From NCBI RefSeq assembly GCF_026151205.1, contig NC_087077.1, positions 8,981,983 to 9,045,982 on the forward strand: a stretch of 64,000 bases of DNA. Direction: 5' to 3'. This DNA is from Bolinopsis microptera (lineage: Eukaryota; Ctenophora; Tentaculata; Lobata; Bolinopsidae). This document shows, piece after piece, positions 49,901 through 60,067 of the stretch. The notes beneath the pieces were generated by a model. That model was given only the letters and a program-made list of their open reading frames with translations, searched no databases and had not been told where the DNA came from. The translations under genes were made by a program, and so were the position numbers. How positions within the stretch are numbered: position 1 is the stretch's first letter; the number at the start of each line of letters is the position of its first letter.

Positions 49901-52900
49901 TTGAACATCTATGACCATTTTACACTCGCTTTTTAAAAAACAATATATTGTATGTATTGAGGGGTAGATGTGAACTTATCGTGGGATTACATGTATACAC
50001 ATAATGTATACTCATAATATCTATTACAGAAAAGCAAATTGAGTATTAGCTATCAAAACATTATGTTTATCTGCCTCCTGTATTGAACCGAAGTTGGCCC
50101 CAGCCTCTATTCCCTATTTCCCCTCACAACAGTGTCACATCAAACTGTACACTGCTTTTGAAGGCTTGTTTAACAGGAGAATCCTCTCAAAATCCTGACG
50201 ACGGACTTCTTTCCGAACACTACGAAATAAACAAGCTCGAAGCCGAAAAATGGTGTAAATCTATCTTAAGTCCGTAAGCTCCCGACCAAGTTTCACCAGC
50301 CCTCCAATAATATCTCGACAGTCTTGTTTTAAAATTTGGAGTATCGGAGCAAAGCCCGCAAAGTTGGCCCGTCATCATTCATGCTAAATCAATACAATGC
50401 ATGTTCGTTTGATGTAAATAACGAACGCGCGTGGAGGGTTGGCTGGCAATGGAAATCCAAACCTTTTTGCAATGCGCGTGCCGTAGACTCATACTGACTA
50501 ACTGACTCTAAAATTAGCATTGGCCGCGTTTCCACCCTCCATATTTATATTGTGACTGGATCGTGGATGCGTGTGATCGACTGGATATGTGTGACTGTCT
50601 ATTGATGCAGGTAAAGGTGTTCAATGTTAAGCTCCAAACAACTTCATATTAATGGCTCCTTTAAAAACGGCAGAGGAGGTCCACAAGATTTCAGACGAAT
50701 AATTTGATTGAAAACACGTAGGATATTTTTACGTCTTCATAAAGTATGGTCAACATTCTTCAAAAAATTAATGCTTGAAAAATCAACAACATTCCAAGGT
50801 CTTTTTTAATCAATATTATTAGGTTGAAAAACCATAGAAGAACTACATGCTGATCGTAAGAGGCATGCATGCAAAATACGACACAGAAATAAATAATTAC
50901 TTAAATTCATTAAATCCATTACCTTTCCAGTTTCAGTAACGCAAATGATTTGACCGATGGAGCTGTGAGAACACTCCACTAAGCACACAATGATGTCCAT
51001 GGGGTTAAAATCATACTTTTGGTTGTATTCCAGGGAGTATACACTGACTTCTTCCTCTCGCTGAAAGAATACATTAAAAGTCAATACAATATTGATACAA
51101 CACTAATACAACACTATATACAACATAGAGCACACTATATAATACATATATATAATACATCCTCATGCCCAATCATTACATTATTCTAAAATTAGCACCT
51201 ATACAATAGGCAACTCCAGCATAATTTGACCAAAACTGTCGTGTACAAATTCTGGACTCATGCCAAGAGCCAAGACATGAATAAGCCCTGCTACGAGCAC
51301 TGAGCTGTACGAAAATAATTACATCACTTGACACTGTGTACGACTGCAGTAATTGGTTGCTATTTATGTAATTTGCCGTGCATACTACACTGGCTACTGT
51401 CAACAAACCCCTGGTAAAATATAACAGCAACATAAAAAGTATTGCAATTCGATTAAGTCATTGAGTATATATTTGGACACCCACACATGGCTAGAATGTA
51501 ATGTTGTTTTATTTTTCATAACTAATGATAAGGTGCTACAACACAACTAAGTACCCTGAATTAGAAATCGACAACTATTGCAAAGCAGTGGCGTAACGTT
51601 GCCTGTAGGCGCCCCCCCCCCCCCCCCGCCGAAAAAGCGCCCCCCTGTTGGCGCCCCCTCCCTTTTTGGCGCCCCTCCTTAAAATTGAACAAATTAGGTG
51701 ATTTTAGTGGATATGCCGGTAAAATCTCTAAAAAAAGTGCGTTGCTAGAGCAAAACGCGCAGTTTTGCTAGTACCTCAGTTAAGATTTTCAAAATTGTCT
51801 CACATTCAAACGACGATTTGGTGCCCCCCTATGATGGCGTCGCCCAGCGGGGACCTTCGTTACGCCACTGTTACTAACATTAATAATTAGAGAAGTACGA
51901 GTCTGTGCCACTTTGATATGTTATAAACAGTTACCTTGTCGCTATCAAGCCAGTGAACAGTACAGGTCCTATCCTTAGAGCTATACTTGGAAACCACCGC
52001 TAGCTCGTCCTTGTTTCCCACTTTATTAACAAAGTACCCAGGCATGTGGGCGTGGTCGTCTAAGTGGTCGATCTGGTTTAGTTCGGTACACGGTACATCT
52101 TCCTGGCTACCATCCTCCCACAATACCTGATAGGGGTTATTTTAGGTCAGATGACATTATTGTTTAATTCTCCATGAAAACTCGACATTTTTGGGAGTAA
52201 TGGCGATGACACCTCTTAATTCTTAATCATTGAAAATATTCCTCCATGCCCTGTGATTTTACCGATCGAATTCCAACGTTTTATAAATGCACTCATGAAG
52301 ACTTTTGTTGACAAAAAATGATAGAAATAATCACGAACCACCAAATTTCCCCAAATTTTAAAAGTATGTTATCATGTCAACACGATACGAGTCTCAGGGT
52401 GTGGTGAGAAACCATGCTCTTTGTGAGAACAATTATCGAACAATTATTCATGAAAGTCAGCACTTAATCATATTTGAGGCATTTACAAATTACCAGCAGA
52501 ATCAGATAATTAGATGAAATTTTGATAAAGTTATGGTATGTACATATTGTGTCCCGTATTTAGATTATCGATACCTTCAAGTGATAAGATTCGCAAAGTG
52601 ATAAATTCCTTATTAGATTGGTAAATGTCTAATCAAAACTTAGACTCTAGACTCTAGAGACATGACAATTCTTAAGCATCTACTCAATATTAGTGAAAAA
52701 TCCCGTTTGCGTGTCATTTACGAATGACTCAATCAAGAAAACCGTATAGTAAGAGTTATGGGTGATTATGGGACTGGTTATTTTCGGTATAGTGCCATCA
52801 TAACTCTGAGGAAGTAAAATAACTTTGAAGTTCTTTGAAATTGGCCAACGGAAAATAGACTACTACTACTACTACTAGGTCGGAACTAAGTCCAATCTAC

Positions 52901-54292
52901 GCCAAATAATCCTCTTCATATATCCCTGTCGCGCATCGGGGTTCGCAGTTCCTCTTTAGAGTTTGTCCCAAATTCCTTCAGTAACATAGACAAATAGCTT
53001 TGTCTCGGTCGGCCTCTTATCATTTAAGATACCTCGCATAAATACGAGGTCTAATTTGATCACGACACTTAGCTGCCGAGAAAAAGAGGAATTTCTCACT
53101 GCTTAACCTGTAATCAAATTACCATGCTTGTTCATTGTTATTTACTTTCCGATTAGGGAGGTTTTTTAGGAAGTTCAATCTATACTTGGATATCTCATAT
53201 CACTTTAATGAAGTTAAGCTTGACTGTAGTTCCTTAATCTTCGGTGGTGATGTTTCATAATTTTTTTTATAGATGCATGTTGATCGCTTAGGTCGTCGGG
53301 TTTATCACATACGTTATTGTGATCTTTTGCAACCAAATCGAAATGTGTTCAGTTGACTCACTATGAAACATCTGATAGCATTACTGCGTATTATCTTCTG
53401 TCTGCTTGTATAATTTGGACAATTAAGAAATTGAAATGTTTCAGCATTAATATGGTACAATTATGATAATTTTAAATGCAACCACTTTCCTTCCTGTTTT
53501 TAGCATAACTTTTCATTGCTTATATTTTTACCCAGTTGCCCAATACAGGGTATTGTTTTTATAGCGTTATGCATCTAAAGATGCAGTAAATTAACCTGAG
53601 TTTGGCGTTTAGCATATTCTTGATGTAATCACATCAGTCATCATTAATTGCATCCTAACTGGTTTACTTGTTTTCAATTGTTCAATAAAAAGTAATAACA
53701 AATGTAATGATTACATGGCATCAAAACATGTTCAATATATTCTGTTTAGTACATAGTATGCTTACAGTTGATAGAGTATAATATATGATACATTATATAA
53801 TTGCTGTTCAAGAGAAGCAGGGTTGAGTGTACATCACAACTATTGTACAAGCTAATCAACCATAATCCGAACTCTCAACAAAATCACCTGATTACTAGCC
53901 CACCCAAACTCTATTCTAACAGCACACAGTAACATGTATACATATTACATATCACGTGACCCCAGTTTCTGGTTATTATACTGGATATTATACAGTATTA
54001 TAGCTAGTGTATAACCAGGAAATAGTTATTACAGATCAATGATCCTCGCGAAATATGTACAGATCTTGGATTCAAGGTTTTCAATACCTCAATTCTCATA
54101 ACACAGCAGACCAAAATTTAGAGCCGCGGTAAAACAAAAAAATTGTTAGCTGCAGTAATGATTTAACAATACACATTTGGAGATCCTGTATAAATAGTAA
54201 ATACCTTTCCGGTGTACGTAGCGTCGACAATCTCTACCAAGTACTGCCCCTTAACTTCTATCGGCCCTTTGGGAGATATGTTGCTGCACCAC
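34481..54292 (-). CDS. UBE2O: UBE2O-like hybrid E2/E3 ubiquitin-conjugating enzyme, C-terminal half (5' partial)
   Basis: UBE2O binds substrates through SH3/Tudor-like conserved regions and ubiquitinates them with its own UBC domain. Exons in transcript order: 54205-54292, 51935-52126, 50923-51060, 49457-49611 (or 49647-49816), 48261-48567, 47962-48054, 47497-47627, 37192-37360, 36646-36813, 36268-36396, 35468-35554, 35139-35292, 34481-34920. All boundaries are GT-AG and all phases fit; these exons give about 750 codons with the stop at 34481. Landmarks are V-L-W-E-D-G-S near the start, D-H-L-D-D-H with P-G-Y-F-V, E-E-E-V-S-V-Y, an acidic W-A-D-K segment, a Lys/Glu-rich coiled stretch (K-S-L-E-E-E-K-K-K), then S-L-P-D-G-I-W-V-R and the UBC fold. 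The catalytic region is [19 protein letters not shown]. The N-terminal half is not in the window up to 57.8 kb and probably lies past the transposons to the right. Confidence 0.9.
36268..37360 (-). CDS. UBE2O: UBE2O UBC catalytic core exons
   Basis: Three exons (37192-37360, 36646-36813, 36268-36396) encode the heart of the E2 domain. The first ends A-Y-E-D-R-M, the second starts [10 protein letters not shown] and contains [14 protein letters not shown], and the third begins with V-C, where the Cys codon at 36391-36393 is the expected thioester cysteine in the G-K-V-C-x-S-L-L-G-T-W motif. The third exon ends T-P-Y-Y-N-E, followed by A-G-F in 35468-35554. This order is as in human UBE2O. All key residues of the family motif are intact. 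Confidence 0.93.
37361..39903. other. UBE2O intron, part 3' of the nested receptor gene
   Basis: The intron sequence downstream of the GPCR gene. No coding exon, long tandem repeat or inverted-repeat element is recognised. A minus-strand AATAAA at 39869-39874 is the likely poly(A) signal of the receptor gene. Confidence 0.5.
39869..39874 (-). terminator. Poly(A) signal AATAAA of the class C GPCR gene
   Basis: The plus-strand tttatt reads AATAAA on the minus strand, about 30 nt after the receptor stop codon, implying a very short 3' UTR. Confidence 0.5.
39904..42534 (-). CDS. Intronless class C GPCR (mGluR/CaSR-like), 876 aa
   Basis: A single uninterrupted frame has the full class C architecture. 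A hydrophobic signal peptide is near residues 9-30 ([10 protein letters not shown]; Met9 or Met17 are also possible starts). A Venus-flytrap ligand-binding domain covers about 40-480, with [10 protein letters not shown] and S-Y-H-I-P-T as typical elements. A Cys-rich NCD3G-type segment lies at about 490-555 ([14 protein letters not shown]). Seven membrane segments cover about 565-830, and a cytoplasmic tail of about 45 residues follows. Many N-x-S/T sites are present in the ectodomain. Such receptors sense amino acids, calcium or related small ligands and signal through G proteins at the plasma membrane; the ligand here cannot be told. The gene sits inside the 10.1-kb UBE2O intron 37361-47496 on the same strand. 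Lack of introns in a family that usually has them suggests retroposition or a lineage of intronless copies. Confidence 0.93.
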   Translation of the reverse strand: MIIHYLQLMIRKPLSLMILLLFLLTLVYGAPDEGEGVCHVRPLDTPIAAKDGDLIIGGMFQIGQLQYTSDDNGTRAPVQYCSYENLKEYRIQKAIVLRMVIDRENERFKRDFNKTLGYEIYDCCMSSAVTSRASFKLASNSKVVGVSGVDFKSFVKRSASVTTSYHIPTFVYLFNDGELMDDGMFPTLFSMIDTEVNEAEITIRFLEKMGYQYMDIWYHKFSKDMAEHIYNSYVKKVGCGRITDVTSVSDIPRIKQTYNETGGSPAQVQLILQNSGVTTAAMLEEMVGNLGFRNKIYILGLSNGRFRHLDGLNYTKILNTSGDNTIILPLPDLLNTELKQTPEYFNKDWRLRDKRDYIDDIFENVQNDRCPKDDDEPWDCEASSWLPYMIGGVQLILDALHASLAKNVAPKSDCLMDYKTELFNEIVNENRTLEVRLEENVTILMKMFNKTVNIGYKIGVYRTKTKTFSSLGRAFFDRIDVTDEDLLKSIPGYNKTCSHTCKPGTYRLFDESVQYVPCCWICNSCKANQYSTEYDTNVCKTCDTSMSSTENHTACVLTGEIYIRPDSTIFLVGASCIPLGVAMVIFFGVLIFRNENRPIVKASDPAYLYMLLLSLLIGYLVAYTSILKPSKISCAAEYYSFIIFATFISVNLLYRCMKVYVIFAAAQNFTAPKLGLFLKRTGQTAINLLALGVTAIILIIDFFTGDGTSWTFKRYQEINHTPWYLACTSDEDKLLNLMLPMVIPGLSFLITLILAFKMRQFPHNFRESLNIFCATFVVLLCSIMFLTGYSYSPPEVQSVLRAIVIFVTSSAFLLCIFIPKIVLLLNKKVSIEEERQQIRERVQKFSTTHVPQLSLVKKCPTGQESDCQEISVTLTD
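42690..43650. repeat. Diverged tandem duplication upstream of the GPCR gene
   Basis: Two blocks share ordered landmarks: gtccctattatg, then gaaaagctacc, then agtatgcaatactt/agtatacaatactt, then gcgagatcatta/acgagatcattacac, then atactaattt.ttgaaac, then tactgtaaaaccat. Block 1 is about 42690-43030 and block 2 about 43078-43650. Both end at the left terminus of the same MITE, which is complete only in block 2. Confidence 0.7.
43634..43833. mobile_element. 200-bp MITE with TA target
   Basis: The left end ctgtaaaaccatcattttcg and right end cgaaaatatatggtttacag are imperfect inverted repeats flanked by TA on both sides (43632-43633, 43834-43835). It resembles Tc1/mariner-derived MITEs. A bare left end of the same family lies at 43016. 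Confidence 0.75.
49457..49611 (-). CDS. UBE2O: UBE2O alternative exon A (SH3/Tudor-like strand plus acidic tail)
   Basis: The exon starts at phase 0 after CTATTTCAG with [16 protein letters not shown]. It ends in an acidic stretch with E-W-V-T-T-D-S-D, with a GTGAGT donor at phase 2. Human UBE2O has one segment of this type (W-A-D-N-S-K followed by an acidic region). Joined to 48567 it reads into E-D-K-E-T without a break. See exon B for the alternative relation. Confidence 0.85.
49647..49816 (-). CDS. UBE2O: UBE2O alternative exon B, duplicate of exon A
   Basis: The exon starts at phase 0 after CATCCCCACAG with [16 protein letters not shown]. It ends in an acidic stretch with S-W-M-T-A-D-S-D, with a GTACGT donor at phase 2. 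It matches exon A in length (170 vs 155 bp), phases, opening W-x-D motif and closing W-x-T-x-D-S-D motif. The gap to exon A is 35 bp. Splicing B to A would give C-A-C T-A-C T-G-A, an immediate stop, so the two should be alternatives. Confidence 0.78.
51586..51870. mobile_element. Small hAT-like non-autonomous element
   Basis: Perfect 13-bp terminal inverted repeats (cagtggcgtaacg and its complement) enclose 285 bp that begins with a C-rich run (about 51610-51627) and repeated ggcgcccc motifs. CAGTGGCGTA ends are common in hAT-derived elements, but the flanking 8-bp sequences do not match, so the class is not proven. It lies in a UBE2O intron. Confidence 0.65.
52127..54204. other. UBE2O intron, 2.1 kb
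   Basis: AT-rich intron with no exon, tandem array or element that I can recognise. Confidence 0.5.
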
Positions 54293-54426
54293 CTGTAATG
54301 TTTGATGGTATCATCTACGAAATATTATAATATATGATCTAAAATAGACCGCATAAAGTACGTGAACTAATAAATGAATATGGTATGCACAAGAGATTCA
54401 GAGATTGACTAGAATGTCTAGTATAG

Positions 54427-54598
54427 GCCTCATGTAGCCTCCAGGCTCGACAAACCCCGACAAACCCCGACACACCCCGACAAACCCTGACAAACCCCGA
54501 CAAACCCCGACAAACCCCGACAAACCCTGACAAACCCCGACAAACCCCGACGTGTCGAGATATGTCGTATCATGTCGGGCCCACCGGCTACATGAGGC
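54427..54598. repeat. Inverted-repeat element with a 10-bp minisatellite inside
   Basis: A 13-bp perfect inverted repeat (gcctcatgtagcc at 54427-54439 and its complement at 54586-54598) encloses ten tandem copies of caaaccccga (54451-54550, three variant copies) and a short spacer with degenerate gtcg motifs. It lies just 5' of the UBE2O exon at 54205-54292, in the upstream intron. Confidence 0.8.
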
Positions 54599-56856
54599 AT
54601 TAGTATGCTCATAACTAGTCCATGATTTTTAAGTGTTCCCCAAATTCCCGAGTACGCCACCATGGCAACAATTATTCTGTGTTCATAGATGATTCACGAC
54701 TGTTTATACGACTCATTCTATGACATAAAAGTCATGATTCAGTAGATGCCCTCTAGCTAGACGGTACTTGATTCTAGCTAGACGGTATGTGATTACTTAG
54801 ACATTACAGAAAATTCCTAGCTCCTTACTTAGACATTACAGAAAATTCCTAGCTCGGCCGTTCCCTCAATTCACGACATCATTCATTGCACCGAGTTCTA
54901 CGTCATGAGGTGCCCTGGCATATTCTGTGGAACAATGTTATAGTAGGAATAATAAGTTTTCAGACTGATTTCAGCTTCCTATAATGGGATTTTGTTATAT
55001 GCCGCAGCTTCCATAAGAGGTACATGATCTCTCCAAACAGAAAAAAACTATATTACCGTAACTTAAATGACCGAAATTCCAGATGACACTGAAAACGAAA
55101 TTGGTCGCTCACTGCCGGCCGTATTTTTTGGTATCTGTATAGTTCTTACTCTGTTTGACAAGCATGTGGATATTCAGGAAATTATAAATAACAACCTTTT
55201 CCAAATGACATGGACACAAGCTTCCTGAGAAGTATCTATGATGAGCCAATAAGAAAGGCGTATCGATTTCAGTCTCTTAACTTTTTTCCACGCTACTTTC
55301 CACACTATATCAATAGGAACAGTGATCCAAACGTTTTGGATAGTTAGATGGTGGGGACGTAATTAACTTATCGAGTTTTTAAAAAGAAGCATAATCAAAT
55401 AATGATATAAACTTCCAGGATGCTCTAGAGCTCCTACACACTATTTCCATTTAACATTTCATTCGTACAATCTACTTTGCTCATCAGTTCTGAAGGTTTG
55501 TGATAAATTGTATTTTTTAGAAGTGGGAATTTGCGTGCAGTGATTTATCGTCTGAATTTAAAAAATAGAATCACCTTGTGCTATGACTTTTCTAAATTCT
55601 TCAGATTTACCTCCTTTCAACTGGTGATATTGTTTTAGAATTGTATCTAATCCATTGCTAACATTGTTTTAGGTGACCCTGGGCACAATAAGTCAGAGCG
55701 TATTTCCGGATTCAACAACGTCTCTTTAGACGCAACCATTTCTGGAAATTTAGGATCAAATTGGTTTCGCAGCAGACACCACCAAAAGCTACTAGTCCAA
55801 ATCCAGGAATCCTCATTTTCGCGAAATTATCCAACATATATGAAGAGACTGCCTTCTATGTCATTCATTGACATGATTCTTGAATATGACATTGGAAATT
55901 TCACAAAATGGCGACACCCACCTGATTGACAGTATGCATTTGAGTGGTCTGCTCAAACCATAATATGAGTTCTTACACAGGTAAAACGGTAAGTGGTTTA
56001 CATTGAAGTTGATCTTTATTTATTTACAGGGTGTCCCAGGATTAGCGTCCCGGTAAAAATTTCATTACCTCAGGTTGAATTAGGTCCTGGGAATTAGTTT
56101 CAGAGTTAGTTTCAGTGAGCCAAAAGGGCAAAAGTTTGAGCCAGTGAGCCATAAATCTGAGCCATTAATCCAAAAATATGAACCGAATTGTACCCTGAGT
56201 CTCAGGTCACAAGTCAAGAGTATATTATACTCACCAGATTGCACTGGCTTACTTTTATGAATGACCCCTATGATTCCCATTAATCGTTAAATTCTACACT
56301 GGACTATCTACTCAACGTCAGCTCAACGTCAGCTCACGCTCATCATATTTAATTTCTCAATCATAAAACTTATTGCTATGTACTATACAAATATTTTCAT
56401 CAAAAAAATCTTTGGGACACTACTTCTGGGACAAACTGTATGAGGAATCTCTCTTGTCAACAAAGGAACCATAATCTTCAGACCCATCGTGTAAGTAAAA
56501 TAAAACATGCGGTGTACCTTAGGTTGAGTTAGGTCTACTGATAGGAGGTGCCATACTATACCTATATTAACAAAGTAGCAACCTCAGTTAACAGTAGTGC
56601 ACGGTTGAATATAAATTAGAAGCTTGAAAATGTATGAGGATTGACATTTTGAGAGGATTGACATTTTGAGAGGATTGTTGGCAAGAGGATTCCTGGTGTA
56701 AATACAGGAAAATGAAATGTCGATTATAAATAAACACAAATATTTCAGTGATCAACGATGACAGTTCTAGCTCTGAACACGAAATCAGAGGAAAAGGTAA
56801 TTAATTAATTGATTGTGGGGAACTTAACTCCATTTCGCATTACTTCTTCTAATGTA
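54599..56856. other. UBE2O upstream intron or 5' region, no gene recognised
   Basis: The UBE2O exon upstream of 54292 must end in phase 2, but I could not find a convincing candidate here. A plus-strand exon-like segment is at 56756-56801. Confidence 0.4.
56756..56801 (+). other. Isolated exon-like segment on the plus strand
   Basis: A segment bounded by AAATATTTCAG and GTAATT has one open frame reading I-N-D-D-S-S-S-S-E-H-E-I-R-G-K. No partner exon with a recognisable product was found, so this may be chance. Confidence 0.15.
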
Positions 56857-57624
56857 CAGGGTGGGCCAAAAGTCAGTACCCATACGTTGGCCTTTATAGC
56901 TCAGTCACTGAGTGCCCAATTTAAATACTTCTTTCTGGTATGACTTAGTACCACCACTGGTTCGAGGAATTTGTCAACTCGAAAAATATTCGCGTTCATT
57001 TTTTTCAAATGGAGGTTCATTTTCACATTTATTTGATAGTTTGGATAATCGGATCAAGCTAAATGTTATTGAATTGTGTTTGGCCATTCGAATTACGTTT
57101 GTCCTGAAAGAATTAGAACTGTAGCTTCTCAGATGACCGAGATATGAAGCATAACGAGTTTATTCATTACGTGTGATCAGGTGATTGGTTTACCTAATCA
57201 CGTGATAAGGTGCCCCCATTAACTACCCCGTTAAACATTATGGGAATTGTTAAGGGTGCCCAATTAAGGTGTCGTGTCACGGTGTCACATAATCACCCAG
57301 TCAATATTGTTAACGAGATACAGAAAATGCTTGATAACTTCGTCATTTCTAATCCGTTTTGCCTCATGTTTTCAGATCATATGCAACATTTGATAATCTA
57401 CCGTCTCTGAAAAAAATTAGGCGTTCAGCATGTTCAGAGAAAACAATATAGGTGTTTTAATATTGAATGGGCTTGGTCTAAAATATTCGAATTTTCAAAT
57501 TTTGACGACGGAATCCTCGAACCAGTAAGTACAGTATGCCATCTGCAAAGCAACAGCTCTCAAATATAAAACACGGCAGAGCTATTAAGGCCAACGTATG
57601 GGTACTGACTTTTGGCCCACCCTG
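56857..57624. mobile_element. Mariner-like foldback element, TA target
   Basis: The ends carry an almost perfect inverted repeat of about 48 bp (cagggtgggccaaaagtcag at the left, complement at the right), flanked by TA on both sides. Inverted similarity continues inward (ggttcgaggaattt at about 56960 versus its complement near 57515), so the element can fold on itself. No transposase is recognisable in the 70-codon open frame inside. Confidence 0.8.
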
Positions 57625-57842
57625 TAGATTCACATTTTTAGCACATTTGGTACTGAAACTTCCAGTTTTTATAGAGTCCCTTTATTTCTGGATACGTGGC
57701 TAGTATCTAGATAACGAATGTGGTGGCCCCGTTTGGTATCAATAATCACTCAAAATGAATTTTTATTCTCACTTTGGATTAATAGTTCTCCTTTATATAT
57801 AAGGTTTTTTTTGAGGATGGTGTGTGACTGTAACGGGTCCGC

Positions 57843-59157
57843 ATGACTGCCAAAGTCAGTACGTTTAACGCCTCGAGGAAGATCGCAGGATTCCTAGTCT
57901 ACGCTACTCTTTTCATCATGGCTACGACACTCAATTTTGGGACATGGAATGTTTGCGGTCTATCGACCACATACAGGCAACACTTCGTTGCAGAGGACAT
58001 TGACAGATATAACTTAGACATTTTAGCACTTCAGGAGACCAAGACACGTGAATACTTGGAAACAACACTCCCTGGACATCATCGATTGTTTTTGTTTGAT
58101 CAGAGACACGATAGACACGGTGGACTTGGGTTTATTGTTAACAAGCGTTTTTTGGAATGTATAGTATCGCATCATCAGATCAGTGACAGAGTTGTTTATA
58201 TGGACTTTAAATTAAGTGCTAAAAGGGTGGATCAACCACCTTGTCATATCAGAATTGTTAATTGTTACAGCCCTACGAATCCCAAGTCAGTTCAGAACCC
58301 CCGATTAGCGACCCAATTTTACGAGGAGCTACTCGAGGCTATCAGTGTTCCTGCTAGATTTGAAGTATGGATGTTAGGCGACTTTAATGCCAAACTTGGC
58401 AAAAGAAGCCCTGTTGATGTAGAAAATGGTTTACATGTGAATATTGGTAGACATGGTGTTGGGAGGAGGAATGAAAATGGTGAAAGGTTGCTACACTTTC
58501 TCACTGCTAATGGCCTGTTTGCTGCCAACACTTCATTCTCCCATAGCAGCAGACACATTACCACACGGACTGGTTGGATTCGGGATCGAGCAACCAGGAA
58601 AAGTAAACCTTATTTCCAACAGATTGACTTCATACTCTGCAAGTCCAGAAGCAAGGCACTGCTAACTGATGCCAGGTCATATGCAGGTACAAAGCACCGC
58701 AGTGACCATAAACTTGTTGTTGCCAAGGCAGATTTTTCGCAGCGCTTCAAGTTGTACAAGGAAAGCAGAGCATTTCAAAAGACTTATAACACAACAACCT
58801 TGATTGGAAGCAAACAAGTTCAACAACAATATCAGCAAGAACTTCGTCAGAAACTTGAGCAAACTGTATCATATCCTGACTTTACCTCCAACAACACGGA
58901 ACAGCAATTTGATATGCTTTTTGGTGAAGTTAAAGAAGCTGCTGTTTCCACTGTGGGTTTTCGTGAGCCACAGCGAAAGAGGAATCATTCCTCTGACAGT
59001 CAAGTTGTTAGCATGTCTGAAGAAAGGAAACAACTTTTACAACAACTGAACAACAACGAATACAGAGACAGGACAGCTCTCAGAGCTAAAATCAACAGGC
59101 TCTCAAACGACATTACTAAACGGTTGAAAACATTGAGAGTTGAGTTAGCAAACAGCC
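57843..59157 (+). pseudogene. LINE ORF, 5' part: AP-type endonuclease
   Basis: This is the N-terminal part of the LINE polyprotein. The endonuclease motifs are F-G-T-W-N-V-C-G-L, L-A-L-Q-E-T-K, M-L-G-D-F-N-A-K-L-G and H-R-S-D-H-K-L-V-V, which include the usual catalytic Asn, Glu, Asp and His positions of AP endonucleases. A Gln-rich stretch follows. The open frame continues into the insertion and stops at 59187-59189 after a foreign tail (S-S-V-R-K-G-A-L-F). Confidence 0.85.
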
Positions 59158-59536
59158 CGAGTAGTGTTCGAAAGGGCGCCCTGTTTTGACATACCTCCTG
59201 AGCCGGTACTCATTTCCTCTCTGAGCTAGCTAGTGTATATCAGTTTCTTGTTGGTGTTTTGTCTGTGTTTGTTTGTCCGTAGTAGGAATTTACTGTAACT
59301 TTGGAGACTGGGCGCAGTAATGTCCCAGAGGGTTTGTAACATCATGGATGCTGACTAAGCTTACCTGATCCTCTCCAACTTGTATTAGTACACTACTTCA
59401 TTCACACCAGTCATTTCACTACATTAAACTGATTGAGGTTATGCCCTTTGTACATGCTGAAGCGATATGCTATGATGAGTGGAATATGAGTTAGGATCAG
59501 TTTGGTCCGTTTCATGGCAAAAACATTTATTGATTT
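59154..59536 (+). repeat. Left direct repeat of the LINE insertion
   Basis: 383-bp repeat beginning agcccgagtagtgttcg and ending catttattgattt; its first four and last two or so bases overlap with the target sequence by microhomology. It carries a 10-bp palindrome agggcgccct near its start. Confidence 0.9.
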
Positions 59537-60065
59537 TGTATTAACCCTTCGGGGCTTGCGTGACCCTTATCATAGAACTGGTTTTCAGGACTGGCAGTCT
59601 GACCTATTGCCTTGCCAGCATAGGTGTACTTATATAGTTTTGCATGGTTCAGTTGCATAGTAGTGTCCGAATTGCACTGTTTCTAGCCCGAGTAGTGTTC
59701 GAAAGGGCGCCCTGTTTTGACATACCTCCTGAGCCGGTACTCATTTCCTCTCTGAGCTAGCTAGTGTATATCAGTTTCTTGTTGGTGTTTTGTCTGTGTT
59801 TGTTTGTCCGTAGTAGGAATTTACTGTAACTTTGGAGACTGGGCGCAGTAATGTCCCAGAGGGTTTGTAACATCATGGATGCTGACTAAGCTTACCTGAT
59901 CCTCTCCAACTTGTATTAGTACACTACTTCATTCACACCAGTCATTTCACTACATTAAACTGATTGAGGTTATGCCCTTTGTACATGCTGAAGCGATATG
60001 CTATGATGAGTGGAATATGAGTTAGGATCAGTTTGGTCCGTTTCATGGCAAAAACATTTATTGAT
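59158..60065 (+). mobile_element. Insertion with 383-bp direct repeats and 13-bp TSD
   Basis: A 908-bp insertion interrupts the LINE. Flanking copies of ttagcaaacagcc lie at 59145-59157 and 60066-60078. The insert consists of a repeat (59154-59536), a 148-bp core (59537-59684) and the same repeat again (59685-60067), at a constant offset of 531 bp and with no difference that I can see. The repeats lack TG/CA ends and the duplication is much longer than the 4-6 bp of LTR elements. It has no coding capacity. Strand is given relative to the LINE only. Confidence 0.85.
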
Positions 60066-60067
60066 TT
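59685..60067 (+). repeat. Right direct repeat of the LINE insertion
   Basis: Copy of the left repeat, identical by eye over 383 bp, offset by 531 bp. Confidence 0.9.

Larger units (their letters stand above)
47628..50922. other. UBE2O introns in the 47.6-50.9 kb exon cluster
   Basis: Introns 47628-47961, 48055-48260, 48568-49456 and 49817-50922 separate five UBE2O exons. I see no additional coding exon or mobile element in them. Confidence 0.5.

Noticed and set aside
56912-57124. 70-residue plus-strand frame inside the mariner-like element as a transposase
   Set aside because: It is far too short and lacks D-D-D/E or helix-turn-helix motifs that I can recognise.
54300-57840. Search for the upstream UBE2O exon (phase 2 end, Lys/Arg-rich)
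   Set aside because: No minus-strand segment combined an open basic frame with acceptor and donor of the right phase, so I do not report one.
59154-60067. Hammerhead ribozyme (retrozyme) in the direct repeats
   Set aside because: I looked for CUGANGA and GAAA cores on both strands of the repeat and found no compatible pair.
59154-60067. Simple LTR/TRIM retrotransposon
   Set aside because: The repeats lack TG/CA termini, no primer-binding or polypurine site is evident, and the target duplication is 13 bp rather than 4-6 bp.
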